DNA from: JARYGU01 sp033795365
GTDB lineage: Bacteria > Pseudomonadota > Alphaproteobacteria > Rhizobiales > Rhizobiaceae
Direction of reading: 5' to 3'
NCBI GenBank assembly: GCA_033795365.1
Contig: JARYGU010000001.1
Span: 186,001-250,000, forward strand
Length of the DNA stretch: 64,000 bases
Position 1 is the stretch's first letter. Each line of letters starts with the position of its first letter. Position numbers and translations under genes: made by a program. Shown here one piece after another: positions 52,685-61,856 of the stretch. A model generated the notes under the pieces. It was given only the letters and a program-made list of their open reading frames with translations. It was not told where the DNA came from and searched no databases.

Positions 52685-53740
52685 TCAACGATTAATTGTC
52701 GCCGGAACCTCGACGGCGGCCGGTGCCGGGCCGCAGGACTGGCGGATATTCAGCACCGTTTCGCTGACGATGGCGCGCGCCGGACGCTCCGGATCGTCGA
52801 GCCGTTCCAGCAGCAGGCGCGCGGCGTTGCGGCCGATGAGGGCCGGATCGGTCGAGACGGAGGTCAGGCGCGGGCGGATGGCTTCCGCCTCGGTGACATC
52901 GTCGAAGCCGACGATCGAAAAGTCCCGCCCGACGCTCACGCCGAGATCGTAGAGCCCGGCGGAAAGGCCGAGCGCGAAGACGTCGTTGAAGCAGATGGCG
53001 GCGGTGGGCGGATTCCCTTGCTCGAAAATGCGCGGGGCGGCCTTCGCCACCTCGGCGAGCTTGAACGGGAGGTCAATGATGTTTTCCGGATCGAAGCCGT
53101 GCGAAAGCATCGCCCGCCGGAAGCCCTCCACCCTTTCCCGATAAGCGGCATGGACGGGACCGCCGGCGAGAAAGACCACGCGCCGGTGGCCGAGCGAGGC
53201 GAGATAATCCACCGCCTGCTGCATGCCGGCGGCATAGTCCGTGCCGGCATAGTCCGCGTCCGGCGAGAGATGGCGCAGCGCCTGGACCAGCGGCATACGC
53301 CATTCGGCTATGTGGTTCAGAAATTCCACGGCCGTTCCGGCCGACGGCGTCAGGATGAGGCCGTCGACGCCGTGCTCCCGCATGCGGCGGACGACGCCGG
53401 CCTGGCGCTCGACGCTTTCGCCGCTGTTTGCAAGGAGAACAACCATGCCCGCGGCATCTATCGTCTCCTCGATGCCGGAGAGAAGCTCGGCGAAGAAGGG
53501 GTTGCTGAGCGTCGGCACGATGACGCCGACCGTGCGGCTGCGCTCGGCGCGCATGCGCGCCGCGCCCATATTGTAGACATAGCCCAGCCGCTCGATCGCC
53601 GCTTCGACGCGCTCGCGGGTCTTTGCTCCCACCAGCGGGCTCTTGCGGATCACGAGGGAAGCTGTGGCGCGCGAAACCTCGGCCTCGCGCGCGACGTCCA
53701 TCAACGTTACCTGCCTGCCCCTGCGGTTTCCGTCAGTCAT
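52685..53740 (-). CDS. LacI-family transcriptional regulator
   Basis: The 351-residue protein has the LacI helix-turn-helix and hinge (VTLMDVAREAEVSRATASLV, about 11-30, then ERVEAAIERLGYVYN) and an effector domain with VGVIVPTLSNPFFAELLSGI and FDDVTEAEAIRPRLTSV. It lies upstream of and codirectional with the amino-acid-type importer, with a palindromic operator in the gap between them. LacI control of such an importer is less common than for sugars and suggests an amino-sugar-like ligand or an opine. Confidence 0.94.
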   Translation of the reverse strand: MTDGNRRGRQVTLMDVAREAEVSRATASLVIRKSPLVGAKTRERVEAAIERLGYVYNMGAARMRAERSRTVGVIVPTLSNPFFAELLSGIEETIDAAGMVVLLANSGESVERQAGVVRRMREHGVDGLILTPSAGTAVEFLNHIAEWRMPLVQALRHLSPDADYAGTDYAAGMQQAVDYLASLGHRRVVFLAGGPVHAAYRERVEGFRRAMLSHGFDPENIIDLPFKLAEVAKAAPRIFEQGNPPTAAICFNDVFALGLSAGLYDLGVSVGRDFSIVGFDDVTEAEAIRPRLTSVSTDPALIGRNAARLLLERLDDPERPARAIVSETVLNIRQSCGPAPAAVEVPATINR

Positions 53741-53857
53741 TCGGATCCTGCCACCTGTCTGCCATCTTCACGCCCAACGCCGCTTCCTGCGCCCGGCAAA
53801 CAGGAGAATACCGCGAAACACGACGGCCGATACGGCTTTTTCCACCGGACTCCGGGC

Positions 53858-54775
53858 CTAACTGACCCGCCCGCGCTCGGCGAGAAAGTCGAGCAGCGCC
53901 CTTACACGGGCCGGAAGCGGGCCGCCGCGGCCGATATAGACCGCGTGAAAGGTTTCGCGATCCTCTCCGGTGTATTCCGGAAGCAGGGAAACGAGCCGCC
54001 CTTGCGCGATATCCTCGCGCACGGTGAAGGCGGCAAGGCGCGCCAGCCCGACGCCGCCGAGCGCCAGGTGGCGCACGGCTTCCCCGTCGCTCGCCTGCAC
54101 CCGTCCCACCGCCGGCAGCACGACGGGCTCGCCCGCCCCTTGCGCGGCGTCGCGCAACGGCCATCCGGCAACCGCGCGCGCATAACCGAAGCCCAGCCGG
54201 CTGTGGCGCTCCAGATCGGCGATCGTCTTCGGTCGTCCGTGGCGTTCGAGATAGGCCGGCGAGGCGACGATCAGCATAGGGGTTTCGCCGAGTTTGCGGG
54301 CGATGAGCGACGAGCTCTTCAGCGGACCCGCGCGCACCGCCACATCCGTTCGCTCGGACAGCAGATCGATCACCAGGTCGGTCTGCACGATATCGAGCGT
54401 GACGCCGGGATAACGCTCCAGAAATTCCGACAGGATCGGCGCCAGGATATGGGTTCCGTAGGAGGCGCTGGTATTGAAGCGGATGCGGCCCACCGCCTGT
54501 TCGCCGGTACCTGCGCTGCGCTCGGCCTCTTCCAGGTCGGCGAGAACGCGGGTCGCCCTTTCATAGAAGGCGCTGCCCTCCGGGGTCAGCTGCAGCTTGC
54601 GGGTGGAGCGGTTGACGAGCCTGGCCCCGAGCCGCTGCTCCAGGCGGGCGACGAGCTTGCTGACGGCGGACGGCGTCATCTCGTGGGCGCGGGCGGCAGC
54701 GGAAAACCCGCCGAGCTCGACCACCCGGACAAACACTTCCATTTCTCCGGACCGGTTGACTTCAAGGCGGGCCAT
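53858..54775 (-). CDS. LysR-family transcriptional regulator
   Basis: The 305-residue protein has an N-terminal LysR helix-turn-helix (EVFVRVVELGGFSAAARAHE, then MTPSAVSKLVARLEQRLGAR) and a typical effector domain (VTLDIVQTDLVIDLLSERTDVAVRAG). It is divergent from an MFS gene and aldo-keto reductase gene, its probable targets. The start ATG sits next to an AT-rich region. Confidence 0.94.
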   Translation of the reverse strand: MARLEVNRSGEMEVFVRVVELGGFSAAARAHEMTPSAVSKLVARLEQRLGARLVNRSTRKLQLTPEGSAFYERATRVLADLEEAERSAGTGEQAVGRIRFNTSASYGTHILAPILSEFLERYPGVTLDIVQTDLVIDLLSERTDVAVRAGPLKSSSLIARKLGETPMLIVASPAYLERHGRPKTIADLERHSRLGFGYARAVAGWPLRDAAQGAGEPVVLPAVGRVQASDGEAVRHLALGGVGLARLAAFTVREDIAQGRLVSLLPEYTGEDRETFHAVYIGRGGPLPARVRALLDFLAERGRVS

Positions 54776-54780
54776 TGTGA

Positions 54781-54795
54781 ATTCAATTCATAAAT
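54781..54795. promoter_or_regulatory. Candidate LysR binding site
   Basis: ATTCAATTCATAAAT fits the T-N11-A LysR box between the divergent LysR and MFS genes, just upstream of the LysR start. The motif is short and could be chance. Confidence 0.3.
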
Positions 54796-54884
54796 GATGT
54801 TCCTCGCTGCAGCCTACTTCACTCAAAAGCGAAGGTCCATATTCCCGGCATCCGAAACCAGTCCTTGAAACTGAGGTCTTCGAA

Positions 54885-56081
54885 ATGCCCCTTGCTCTTT
54901 ATGCCCTGACAGCCGGTGCCTTCGGCATCGGCGTCACAGAATTCGTCATCATGGGCCTGCTCATCGAGGTCGGCAACGATCTCGGCGTCTCCATCTCCGC
55001 CGCCGGTCTGCTGATATCCGGCTATGCGCTCGGCGTCGTGGCCGGCGCACCGCTGCTTGGCGCGCTCACCGGAAAATGGTCGCGCAAGACGCTGCTCATG
55101 AGCCTCATGGTCGTCTTCACCCTCGGCAACCTCGCCTGTGCGCTGGCTCCCGACTACTGGACGCTGATGGCCGCGCGCGTTCTCACCGCTTTCGCCCATG
55201 CATCGTTTTTCGGGATCGGCTCCGTGGTCGCGACAGGTCTCGTCGCACCCAGCAAGAAGGCTTCCGCGATCGCGATCATGTTCACCGGCCTGACGGTCGC
55301 TAATATCCTCGGCGTTCCCCTCGGCACCTGGCTCGGCCAGGCATACGGATGGCGCGCGACCTTCTGGGCCGTGACGCTCATCGGCATCGCCGCCCTCGCC
55401 GTGATCGCGCTGCTCGTCCCGCGCGACGAGGCCGCGGCCCAGCAGGATGGAAGCGCGCAAGGCGTGCTCTCGGTCCTCGCTCGCCGCTCCGTTCTCCTCG
55501 GTCTGCTGACGACCGTGCTGAGCTGGGTCGGGGTCTTTGCCGGCTTCACCTATATCGCGCCCATTCTGACCGAGATCACCGGCTTTTCGGATGCCGCCGT
55601 GTCGCCGATCCTGCTCGTCTTCGGCGGCGGGCTTGTCGCCGGCAACCTTCTCGGCGGGCGCCTTGCCGACCGCTACCTCGTGCCGACCATGCTCGGCAGT
55701 CTGATCGCGCTCTCCGCGGTGCTTCTGCTGATGACCTTCGCCATTCATCACGCGGCACTTGCGGTGGTCGCCATCGGCCTTTTCGGCGCTACCGCCTTCG
55801 CGACCGTTTCTCCGCTGCAGATGTGGGTGCTGGAGAAAGCGGAAGGCGCCGGACAGGGCCTTGCCTCCAGCTTCAATATCGCGGCCTTCAACCTCGGCAA
55901 TGCCATCGGCGCCTGGCTCGGCGGCGTGGTGATCGACAAGGGTCCGGGGCTCGGCTTCGTCACCCTGGTCGCCGGCGTCGTCCCACTTCTGGCGCTTGCC
56001 GTGGGACTGGTGGCGATCCGCCTCGAAAAGCGCAGCCGCCCGTTCGCCCCGGCCGCCGCATGCGCCGACGCGGCCGAGTGA
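54885..56081 (+). CDS. MFS transporter, AraJ-like DHA1 efflux type
   Basis: The 398-residue protein has twelve predicted helices and the family opening ALYALTAGAFGIGVTEFVIM followed by DLGVSISAAGLLISGYALGV, with GKWSRKTLLMSLMVVF as the loop 2-3 motif. It exports a small molecule by proton exchange. It is followed 47 bases later by an aldo-keto reductase and is divergent from a LysR regulator, a common inducible detoxification layout. Confidence 0.92.
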   Translation: MPLALYALTAGAFGIGVTEFVIMGLLIEVGNDLGVSISAAGLLISGYALGVVAGAPLLGALTGKWSRKTLLMSLMVVFTLGNLACALAPDYWTLMAARVLTAFAHASFFGIGSVVATGLVAPSKKASAIAIMFTGLTVANILGVPLGTWLGQAYGWRATFWAVTLIGIAALAVIALLVPRDEAAAQQDGSAQGVLSVLARRSVLLGLLTTVLSWVGVFAGFTYIAPILTEITGFSDAAVSPILLVFGGGLVAGNLLGGRLADRYLVPTMLGSLIALSAVLLLMTFAIHHAALAVVAIGLFGATAFATVSPLQMWVLEKAEGAGQGLASSFNIAAFNLGNAIGAWLGGVVIDKGPGLGFVTLVAGVVPLLALAVGLVAIRLEKRSRPFAPAAACADAAE

Positions 56082-56128
56082 CCGCCCGATCCCGACCACA
56101 GTCGACGAAAATACGAAGGAATACCACG

Positions 56129-57163
56129 ATGGAATACAGACAACTTGGAAAGTCGGACCTCAAAGTGCCCGCCCTCAGCTTCGGTGCCGGCACCTTCGGC
56201 GGATCCGGACCGCTGTTCGGAGCCTGGGGAAATACCGATGCCCGGGAGGCCCGCCGGCTCGTCGACATCTGCCTGGAGGCAGGCCTCAACCTGTTCGACA
56301 CCGCCGACGTCTATTCGAACGGCGCCTCCGAGGAGGTGCTGGGAGAGGCGATCAAGGGGCGGCGCGGCGACGTGCTGATCTCGACCAAGACCAGCCTGCC
56401 CATGGGGGACGGTGCGAACGACGCCGGCTCCTCACGGCCGCGGCTGGTCAGCGCCGTCGAGGACGCGCTTCGCCGGCTCGGCACCGACCATATCGACATC
56501 CTGCAGATGCACGCCTTCGACGCCTCGACGCCTGTCGAGGAAGTGCTCTCCACGCTCGACATGCTCGTGCGGGCCGGAAAGGTACGCTATGCCGGCGTTT
56601 CCAATTTTTCCGGCTGGCAGATCATGAAGTCGCTGGCGGCCGCCGACCGCCAAGGCTGGCCGCGTTATGTCGCCAACCAGGCCTATTATTCCCTCGTCGG
56701 GCGCGATTACGAATGGGATCTGATGCCGCTGGGCAAGGACCAGGGCCTCGGCGCGCTCGTTTGGAGCCCGCTCGGATGGGGTCGGCTCACCGGCCGAATC
56801 CGCCGAGGCCAACCGCTGCCCGAGGCAAGCCGCCTTCACGAGACGGCGGGCTTTGCGCCGCCGGTCGACGACGAGCGGCTCTACAGGATCGTCGATGCGC
56901 TGGACGGTATCGCGCAGGAGACCGGAAAGAGCGTGCCGCAGATTGCCATCAACTGGCTGCTGCAGCGCCCGACCGTCTCCTCGGTCATCATCGGCGCGCG
57001 AAACGAGGAGCAGCTTCGCCAGAACCTCGGCGCTGTCGGCTGGGCCCTGACGCCGGAGCAGGTCGCCCGGCTCGACGCCGCAAGCGAGACCACCCCGCCC
57101 TATCCGCATTTTCCCTATTACCGGCAGGAGGGATTCGCGAGGCTCAACCCGCCTGCGGTTTGA
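56129..57163 (+). CDS. Aldo/keto reductase
   Basis: The 344-residue barrel enzyme has the AKR motifs LFDTADVYSNGASEEVLGEA (near 55, with catalytic D and Y), the lysine in ISTKTSLP, the histidine in ILQMHAFD and a C-terminal cofactor segment VSSVIIGARNEEQLRQNLGA. It reduces aldehydes or ketones with NADPH. The ATG at 56129 has a GAAGGA site. It is likely cotranscribed with the MFS gene upstream. Confidence 0.94.
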   Translation: MEYRQLGKSDLKVPALSFGAGTFGGSGPLFGAWGNTDAREARRLVDICLEAGLNLFDTADVYSNGASEEVLGEAIKGRRGDVLISTKTSLPMGDGANDAGSSRPRLVSAVEDALRRLGTDHIDILQMHAFDASTPVEEVLSTLDMLVRAGKVRYAGVSNFSGWQIMKSLAAADRQGWPRYVANQAYYSLVGRDYEWDLMPLGKDQGLGALVWSPLGWGRLTGRIRRGQPLPEASRLHETAGFAPPVDDERLYRIVDALDGIAQETGKSVPQIAINWLLQRPTVSSVIIGARNEEQLRQNLGAVGWALTPEQVARLDAASETTPPYPHFPYYRQEGFARLNPPAV

Positions 57164-57179
57164 CGGGACGAAGATTTCA

Positions 57180-57205
57180 GGCGGCGGAAACCGAATTCCG
57201 CCGCC
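57180..57205. terminator. Bidirectional terminator-like hairpin
   Basis: GGCGGCGGAA and TTCCGCCGCC are perfect 10-bp arms around a six-base loop between the convergent aldo/keto reductase and oxidoreductase operons. No T-tract follows. Confidence 0.6.
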
Positions 57206-57239
57206 CGAGACGATCAGAACGGGATGCGAGGCCTCCGCC

Positions 57240-59528
57240 TCAGATCAGCTTCTCCAGCGTGATCGGCAGGTCGCGGACGCGTTTTCCCGTCGCGTGGAAG
57301 ACGGCATTGGCGATCGCCGGCGCAACGCCGACGATGCCGACCTCGCCCACGCCCTTGCCGCCGAGCACGGAGGCGTTGAAATCGGGAACCCCGACGGAGA
57401 TCACCTGGATATGCGGGATGTCGGCATTGGTCGGCACAAGGTAGTCACCTACGTTGTTGTTGATGGTTCGGCCGTTTCTCCGGTCGACAAGCCCCTCTTC
57501 GAGCAGTGCCTGGCCGATACCCATGATGATGCCGCCGCGCCACTGGCTTTCCACCAGCCGTGGATTGTAGAGCCGGCCGCAGTCGAAGGCGGAAACCATG
57601 CGGGACACCCTGACCGTGCCGAAATCCTCGTCCACCCTGACCTCGACAAAATGGGCGCACCAGCTATGCATGGAGTAGTCGCCCATGGTCGGGCCCTGCA
57701 CCTTGGCCATGGTCGTCCAGGCAAGGTGATGATCCTGGGCGCTCGCGCCGTCCGGCAGGGTGTTCCGGCGGATTTCGATCTCGTCTCGGCCGAGCGCCGC
57801 CATCAGCTCCGGCAGCGTCAATGACGGCCCCTCGCCGCGCGGCACGGAAATCCGTCCGCCGTCGAAGGTCAGCGTGTTCGCTCCCGTATCACGCAGCGGC
57901 GAGTTTTCGTCGTTGAGCGCCAGGCCGATCAGCTCGTCGCGGGCAGCGGTCGCCGCCTTGTGGACAGCCCCAAGAATGGAACCAGCCAGCATCGAGCCAC
58001 CCGCGATAGCCGAACCCGGCAGACGGGAATCGCCGAGGCGGACATCGACCTGACTGACGGGCACGCCGAACACCTCGGCTGCGGTCTGCGCCAGGATCGT
58101 ATAGGTTCCCTGCCCCATGTCGATCGCGCCGCTGACGACTTCGACGCGGCCGTTGCCGAGGATGCGGATCATCGCCTCGCTCGGCGCCTGGATGACGGGG
58201 AACGTACCGCAGCCGATACCCCAGCCGATCAAGGTCTTGCCGTCGCGCATGGAACGCGGCGCGTGGCTGCGTCGGGTCCAGCCGAAAGCATCCGCCCCTT
58301 CCGTCAATGCCTCGCGCAGCCGGCGGGTCGACCAAGGCTTGCCGGACTGGTAATCGTGATCAGCGTAGTTTTTCAGCCGGATTTCAAGCGGGTCCATGCC
58401 GAGCTTGTAGGCAAGCTCCTCCATCGCGCTCTCGATGCCGTAGGCGCTCGGGTTCTTGCCCGGACCACGCAACGCGCCGGGCGTGACGGTATTGACCGGT
58501 ACCACCCTGTGCTGCGACGAGAAGTTCTCGACCTTGTAGAGGATCGGCGTTGCCGCGCCTGTCTGTTCGGGCCAGACCCCATAAGTGGAGGTTTCACTGG
58601 CGCCACGATGAATGATGGCCTGCAACACGCCGTCCTCCGTCGCGCCGAGCTTGATCGTCTGGCGTGTTGCGGCCCGGCCGCCATAGCTGGTGAAGTTCTG
58701 CGGCCGCGTCACCGCAAGCTTCACCGGCCGGTCGAGCCTTTTTGCAGCAACGGCAGCCAGCGCACTGTAGGCGAGCGCTGCAGCTTTCGAGCCGAAACCG
58801 CCGCCGATGAAGGGCGAGACAAGCCGGACGTTTTCGTAGGGAATGCCGAACCATTCCGCATAGGTACGCGCCATGCCATGCGACCACTGGCTCGGCTCCC
58901 AGACCGTCAGCCGGTCGCCCTCCCATTTCACGGTGAGACCGTGCGGCTCCATCGCGACGTGGTATTCGCGCGGCGTCGTGTATTCCGCCTCGATCTTGAC
59001 CGGCGCCGCGGCAAACGCCGCTTCGGCATCGCCCCATGCCGAGCTTAAATTCTCCATGAGCATGCCGTCACCGGCATTCGGATCGTCGAGGCCCGCGATT
59101 GACGGCGTCTCCTCATAAACGACATCGATCAGCCTGGCGGCTTCAGCCGCCTGCTCGCGGGTTTCGGCGACCACCGCGGCGATCGTCTGGCCGTTGAACG
59201 ACACCTCGTGCGTCAATGGAAGATAGGCTTGGTTTTCGGGACGATTTCCGTACCAGTCGGTTGCGACCGTGAGGCCGAGATCGTCGTCCGGCGTCAGCAC
59301 CATCAGCACGCCCGGAGCCACGAGCGCCTTCGATGCATCGATGCCGACGATGCGGCCGGCCGGAACCGTACTCTGCACCAGCACCGCATGCGCCAATCCT
59401 TCGACCGGATATTCCAGCGCATAGGTGGCCGCGCCCGTGATTTTCATGCCGCCTTCGAAGCGGGACTGACGCCCGCCGATCACTCCATCGGAAGCATCGC
59501 CGTGCTTGTGGGGTTCCATGATGGTCAT
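57240..59528 (-). CDS. Molybdenum cofactor-binding large subunit of a PaoABC-like aldehyde oxidoreductase
   Basis: The 762-residue protein is a xanthine-oxidase-family large subunit: GGFGSKAAALAYSALAAVAA near 246, TVTPGALRGPGKNPSAYGIE near 363, DMGQGTYTILAQTAAEVFGV near 470 and the catalytic glutamate region GGKGVGEVGIVGVAPAIAN near the end. With the FAD and iron-sulfur subunits upstream it forms a three-subunit enzyme oxidising aldehydes or N-heterocycles. It overlaps the FAD-subunit gene by four bases. It is the last gene of the operon. Confidence 0.94.
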   Translation of the reverse strand: MTIMEPHKHGDASDGVIGGRQSRFEGGMKITGAATYALEYPVEGLAHAVLVQSTVPAGRIVGIDASKALVAPGVLMVLTPDDDLGLTVATDWYGNRPENQAYLPLTHEVSFNGQTIAAVVAETREQAAEAARLIDVVYEETPSIAGLDDPNAGDGMLMENLSSAWGDAEAAFAAAPVKIEAEYTTPREYHVAMEPHGLTVKWEGDRLTVWEPSQWSHGMARTYAEWFGIPYENVRLVSPFIGGGFGSKAAALAYSALAAVAAKRLDRPVKLAVTRPQNFTSYGGRAATRQTIKLGATEDGVLQAIIHRGASETSTYGVWPEQTGAATPILYKVENFSSQHRVVPVNTVTPGALRGPGKNPSAYGIESAMEELAYKLGMDPLEIRLKNYADHDYQSGKPWSTRRLREALTEGADAFGWTRRSHAPRSMRDGKTLIGWGIGCGTFPVIQAPSEAMIRILGNGRVEVVSGAIDMGQGTYTILAQTAAEVFGVPVSQVDVRLGDSRLPGSAIAGGSMLAGSILGAVHKAATAARDELIGLALNDENSPLRDTGANTLTFDGGRISVPRGEGPSLTLPELMAALGRDEIEIRRNTLPDGASAQDHHLAWTTMAKVQGPTMGDYSMHSWCAHFVEVRVDEDFGTVRVSRMVSAFDCGRLYNPRLVESQWRGGIIMGIGQALLEEGLVDRRNGRTINNNVGDYLVPTNADIPHIQVISVGVPDFNASVLGGKGVGEVGIVGVAPAIANAVFHATGKRVRDLPITLEKLI

Positions 59529-60511
59529 GCCAGACCTCCCGTTTTCAGGATGGCGCGCGCGACGACGCGCGGCGCGAGTTCGATCTTGTACTGGTTGGCG
59601 CCATGAGAAACGGCACCCTCCATGGCGAGGCGGCTTGCCTTTTCGACGGTTTCGGCATCGAGCACCTTGCCGGCGAGCGCCTGCTCGACCGCCCGCGCCC
59701 GCCAGGGCCTGGTGGCGACGCCGCCGAGCGCGACGCGAATGTCCCGGATCGTTTTGCCGTCCGCCTCCAGTTCCAGGCCGACGGCGGCGCTGGCTGCCGC
59801 AAACTCGTAGGATTGCCTGTCCCGGACCTTCAGATAGGTGGAGTTGCGGGCGGCCGCAGACGCGGGGATCGAAATCCCCAGGATCATCTCGCCGGGTCCG
59901 AGCACCGTCTCAAGGTCCGGCCGGTCTCCCGGCACGAGGAAGAAATCGTCCACCGGCACCGCATGTCCGCCGAGATCCACGGTTGCGTCAAAGGCAACCA
60001 AAGCCACTGCGAGATCGCCGGGATAGGAGGCGATGCAGGCTTCGCTCACGCCGAGCACCGCATGGTTGCGGGTCACGCCCCCGATCGCCGAACAGCCGGA
60101 ACCCGGATTTCGCTTGTTGCAGGCGGGGAAGGCGGCGGGATCGCGGAAATAGGGACAGCGCGTGCGCTGCAGGAGATTGCCGCCGACGGTCGCCATGTTG
60201 CGGAGCTGGGCGGAAGCCGCAAGCAGCAGCGATTCCGAGACGGCCGGGAAGTCCGTGCGGATTGCCGAATGATCCGCAACCTCGCTCATCCTGGCGAGCG
60301 CGCCGATTGCGGCACCGGTTCCATCGACTGAAATCTCGGAGAGGCCCGAAAGATGGGTGATGTCGATCACCATCTCGGGATCAGCCACGCCGCATTTGGC
60401 GAGATCGAGAAGGGTCGTGCCGCCGGCAAGCAGCATGGCGCCCGATCGAACGGCGGCCTGACGCGCCTCGTCGGCCGAGGTGGCGCGCAGATAGGAAAAG
60501 TCTCTCATCAC
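59525..60511 (-). CDS. FAD-binding subunit of the molybdenum oxidoreductase, PaoB-like
   Basis: The 328-residue protein has the FAD motifs AGGTTLLDLAKCG near 31 and ATVGGNLLQRTRCPYFRD near 110. A cysteine insertion (TRCPYFRD, then ACNKRNPGSGCSAIGG) matches that which holds an extra 4Fe-4S cluster in E. coli PaoB and separates this enzyme from xanthine dehydrogenases. ATGA overlaps of four bases link it to both neighbours. Confidence 0.93.
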   Translation of the reverse strand: MMRDFSYLRATSADEARQAAVRSGAMLLAGGTTLLDLAKCGVADPEMVIDITHLSGLSEISVDGTGAAIGALARMSEVADHSAIRTDFPAVSESLLLAASAQLRNMATVGGNLLQRTRCPYFRDPAAFPACNKRNPGSGCSAIGGVTRNHAVLGVSEACIASYPGDLAVALVAFDATVDLGGHAVPVDDFFLVPGDRPDLETVLGPGEMILGISIPASAAARNSTYLKVRDRQSYEFAAASAAVGLELEADGKTIRDIRVALGGVATRPWRARAVEQALAGKVLDAETVEKASRLAMEGAVSHGANQYKIELAPRVVARAILKTGGLA

Positions 60512-60981
60512 GCTGCCTCCGCCGCTTCGCGGACTGCCGCGACGATGCTGTTATAGGCCCCGCAGCGACAGAGATTTCCGGACATGTATTCGCGGATCTC
60601 CTCCTGCGACCCGGCATGCCCCTCGCGGATGCAGGCCACGGCCGACATGATCTGGCCCGGCGTGCAATAGCCGCACTGGAAGGCGTCCTGTTCCAGGAAT
60701 GCAGCCTGCACGGGATGCAGGTCGCCGTTTTCGGCCGCCAAGCCCTCGATCGTGGCGATCTTCCGGCCTTCGACCTGGGCCGCCAAGGTCAGACAGGCGA
60801 GCACGCGCCTGCCGTCCACATGCACGGTGCACGCGCCGCACTGGCCCTGATCGCAGCCCTTCTTGGTGCCGGTCAGCGCCAGATGCTCGCGCAGCGCGTC
60901 GAGAAGCGTCACGCGGGGCTCGACGTCGAGCGCATGCGGCCTCCCGTTGATCTCCAATGAAAGTTGAACCGTTCGTGTCAT
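60508..60981 (-). CDS. 2Fe-2S subunit of the molybdenum oxidoreductase, PaoA-like without Tat signal
   Basis: The 157-residue protein has two 2Fe-2S sites: the plant-ferredoxin type GCDQGQCGACTVHVDGRRVL near 42 and the C-terminal QCGYCTPGQ and LCRCGAY. E. coli PaoA carries a Tat signal of about 50 residues, but this protein starts directly at the ferredoxin domain. The complex is therefore probably cytoplasmic. It is the first gene of the operon and divergent from a TetR regulator. Confidence 0.94.
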   Translation of the reverse strand: MTRTVQLSLEINGRPHALDVEPRVTLLDALREHLALTGTKKGCDQGQCGACTVHVDGRRVLACLTLAAQVEGRKIATIEGLAAENGDLHPVQAAFLEQDAFQCGYCTPGQIMSAVACIREGHAGSQEEIREYMSGNLCRCGAYNSIVAAVREAAEAA

Positions 60982-61068
60982 GGATCAAGCTCCTGCCATC
61001 GTCACGAGAATGGAATTCAGAATCCAGACGGCCTGGCCTTCCGGCCTTGGCGCGCTAGGTAGAGTAAG

Positions 61069-61156
61069 GGGGTAACCCCGGTAGGTTCAGGCATGACACC
61101 CGTTCCCTTCTGGGTTAAGAGGTGGAAGGCCCTCCACATAAACGGAGGAGCCTCCG
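61069..61156. promoter_or_regulatory. Divergent control region with several short inverted repeats
   Basis: Between the oxidoreductase operon and the TetR gene lie GGGG-TAA-CCCC (61069-61079), GTGGA-n6-TCCAC (61122-61137) and CGGAGG-AG-CCTCCG (61143-61156). Any of these could be a TetR operator; none is decisive. Confidence 0.4.
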
Positions 61157-61213
61157 CTTAATCTAGTGGCTTGCGGGTTTTCGTCAAGTCTCGAAATCAT
61201 CTGGAGCATCGTT

Positions 61214-61816
61214 TTGGCCCCGGCCCCGCCGAAGACAGCAATATCCGCCCCCGAGAAACTTCGCGCCGATGCCCGCCGCAATCGCGAAAAACTGATCGAG
61301 GTCGCGGCGCTCGCCTTTGCGGAGAACGGCGTGGAGACCTCGCTGGAGGATATCGCCCGAAGAGCCGGCGTCGGCATCGGCACTCTCTATCGGCACTTCC
61401 CGACCCGCGAGCATCTGGTGGAAGTCGTCTATCGCCGCGAACTCGAAAGCCTTGCTGCGGCAGCAGCGGAACTTTCCGGAAAACATCCCCCCGATGTGGC
61501 GCTGAAGGAATGGATGCTGCGTTTCGTGGGCTATATCGCGGCCAAGCGGGGCATGGCGAACAGCCTCAAGATCCTGATGAATTCCAATTCCTCGCTGTTT
61601 GCGGAAGGCACCGGCATCATCCGCAGAGCCCTGGACGAACTTTTGAAGACCGCCGCGGAACAAGGCCTCATCCGCAACGATATCGAGACGGTCGACCTCC
61701 TGCATGCCCTTTCCAGCATCTATTCGATGCCGGATTCGCCGGAATGGCGCGACCGCTCGCACCGGCTGATCGGCCTCCTGATGGACGGCCTGCGCCGGGG
61801 CAGCAATTCCGGCTGA
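61214..61816 (+). CDS. TetR-family transcriptional regulator
   Basis: The 200-residue protein has the TetR helix-turn-helix (EVAALAFAENGVETSLEDIA and RRAGVGIGTLYRHFPTREHL, about 30-68) and a helical ligand domain. The start is taken as TTG 61214, which has a GGAG site seven bases upstream; the frame is open further upstream without a better start. It is divergent from the PaoABC-like operon, its likely target, with an aldehyde or aromatic as the probable inducer. Confidence 0.9.
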   Translation: MAPAPPKTAISAPEKLRADARRNREKLIEVAALAFAENGVETSLEDIARRAGVGIGTLYRHFPTREHLVEVVYRRELESLAAAAAELSGKHPPDVALKEWMLRFVGYIAAKRGMANSLKILMNSNSSLFAEGTGIIRRALDELLKTAAEQGLIRNDIETVDLLHALSSIYSMPDSPEWRDRSHRLIGLLMDGLRRGSNSG

Positions 61817-61856
61817 GCCGGAGCGCGGCCCCGATCATGCCGCCCCGGCGCCCGGA

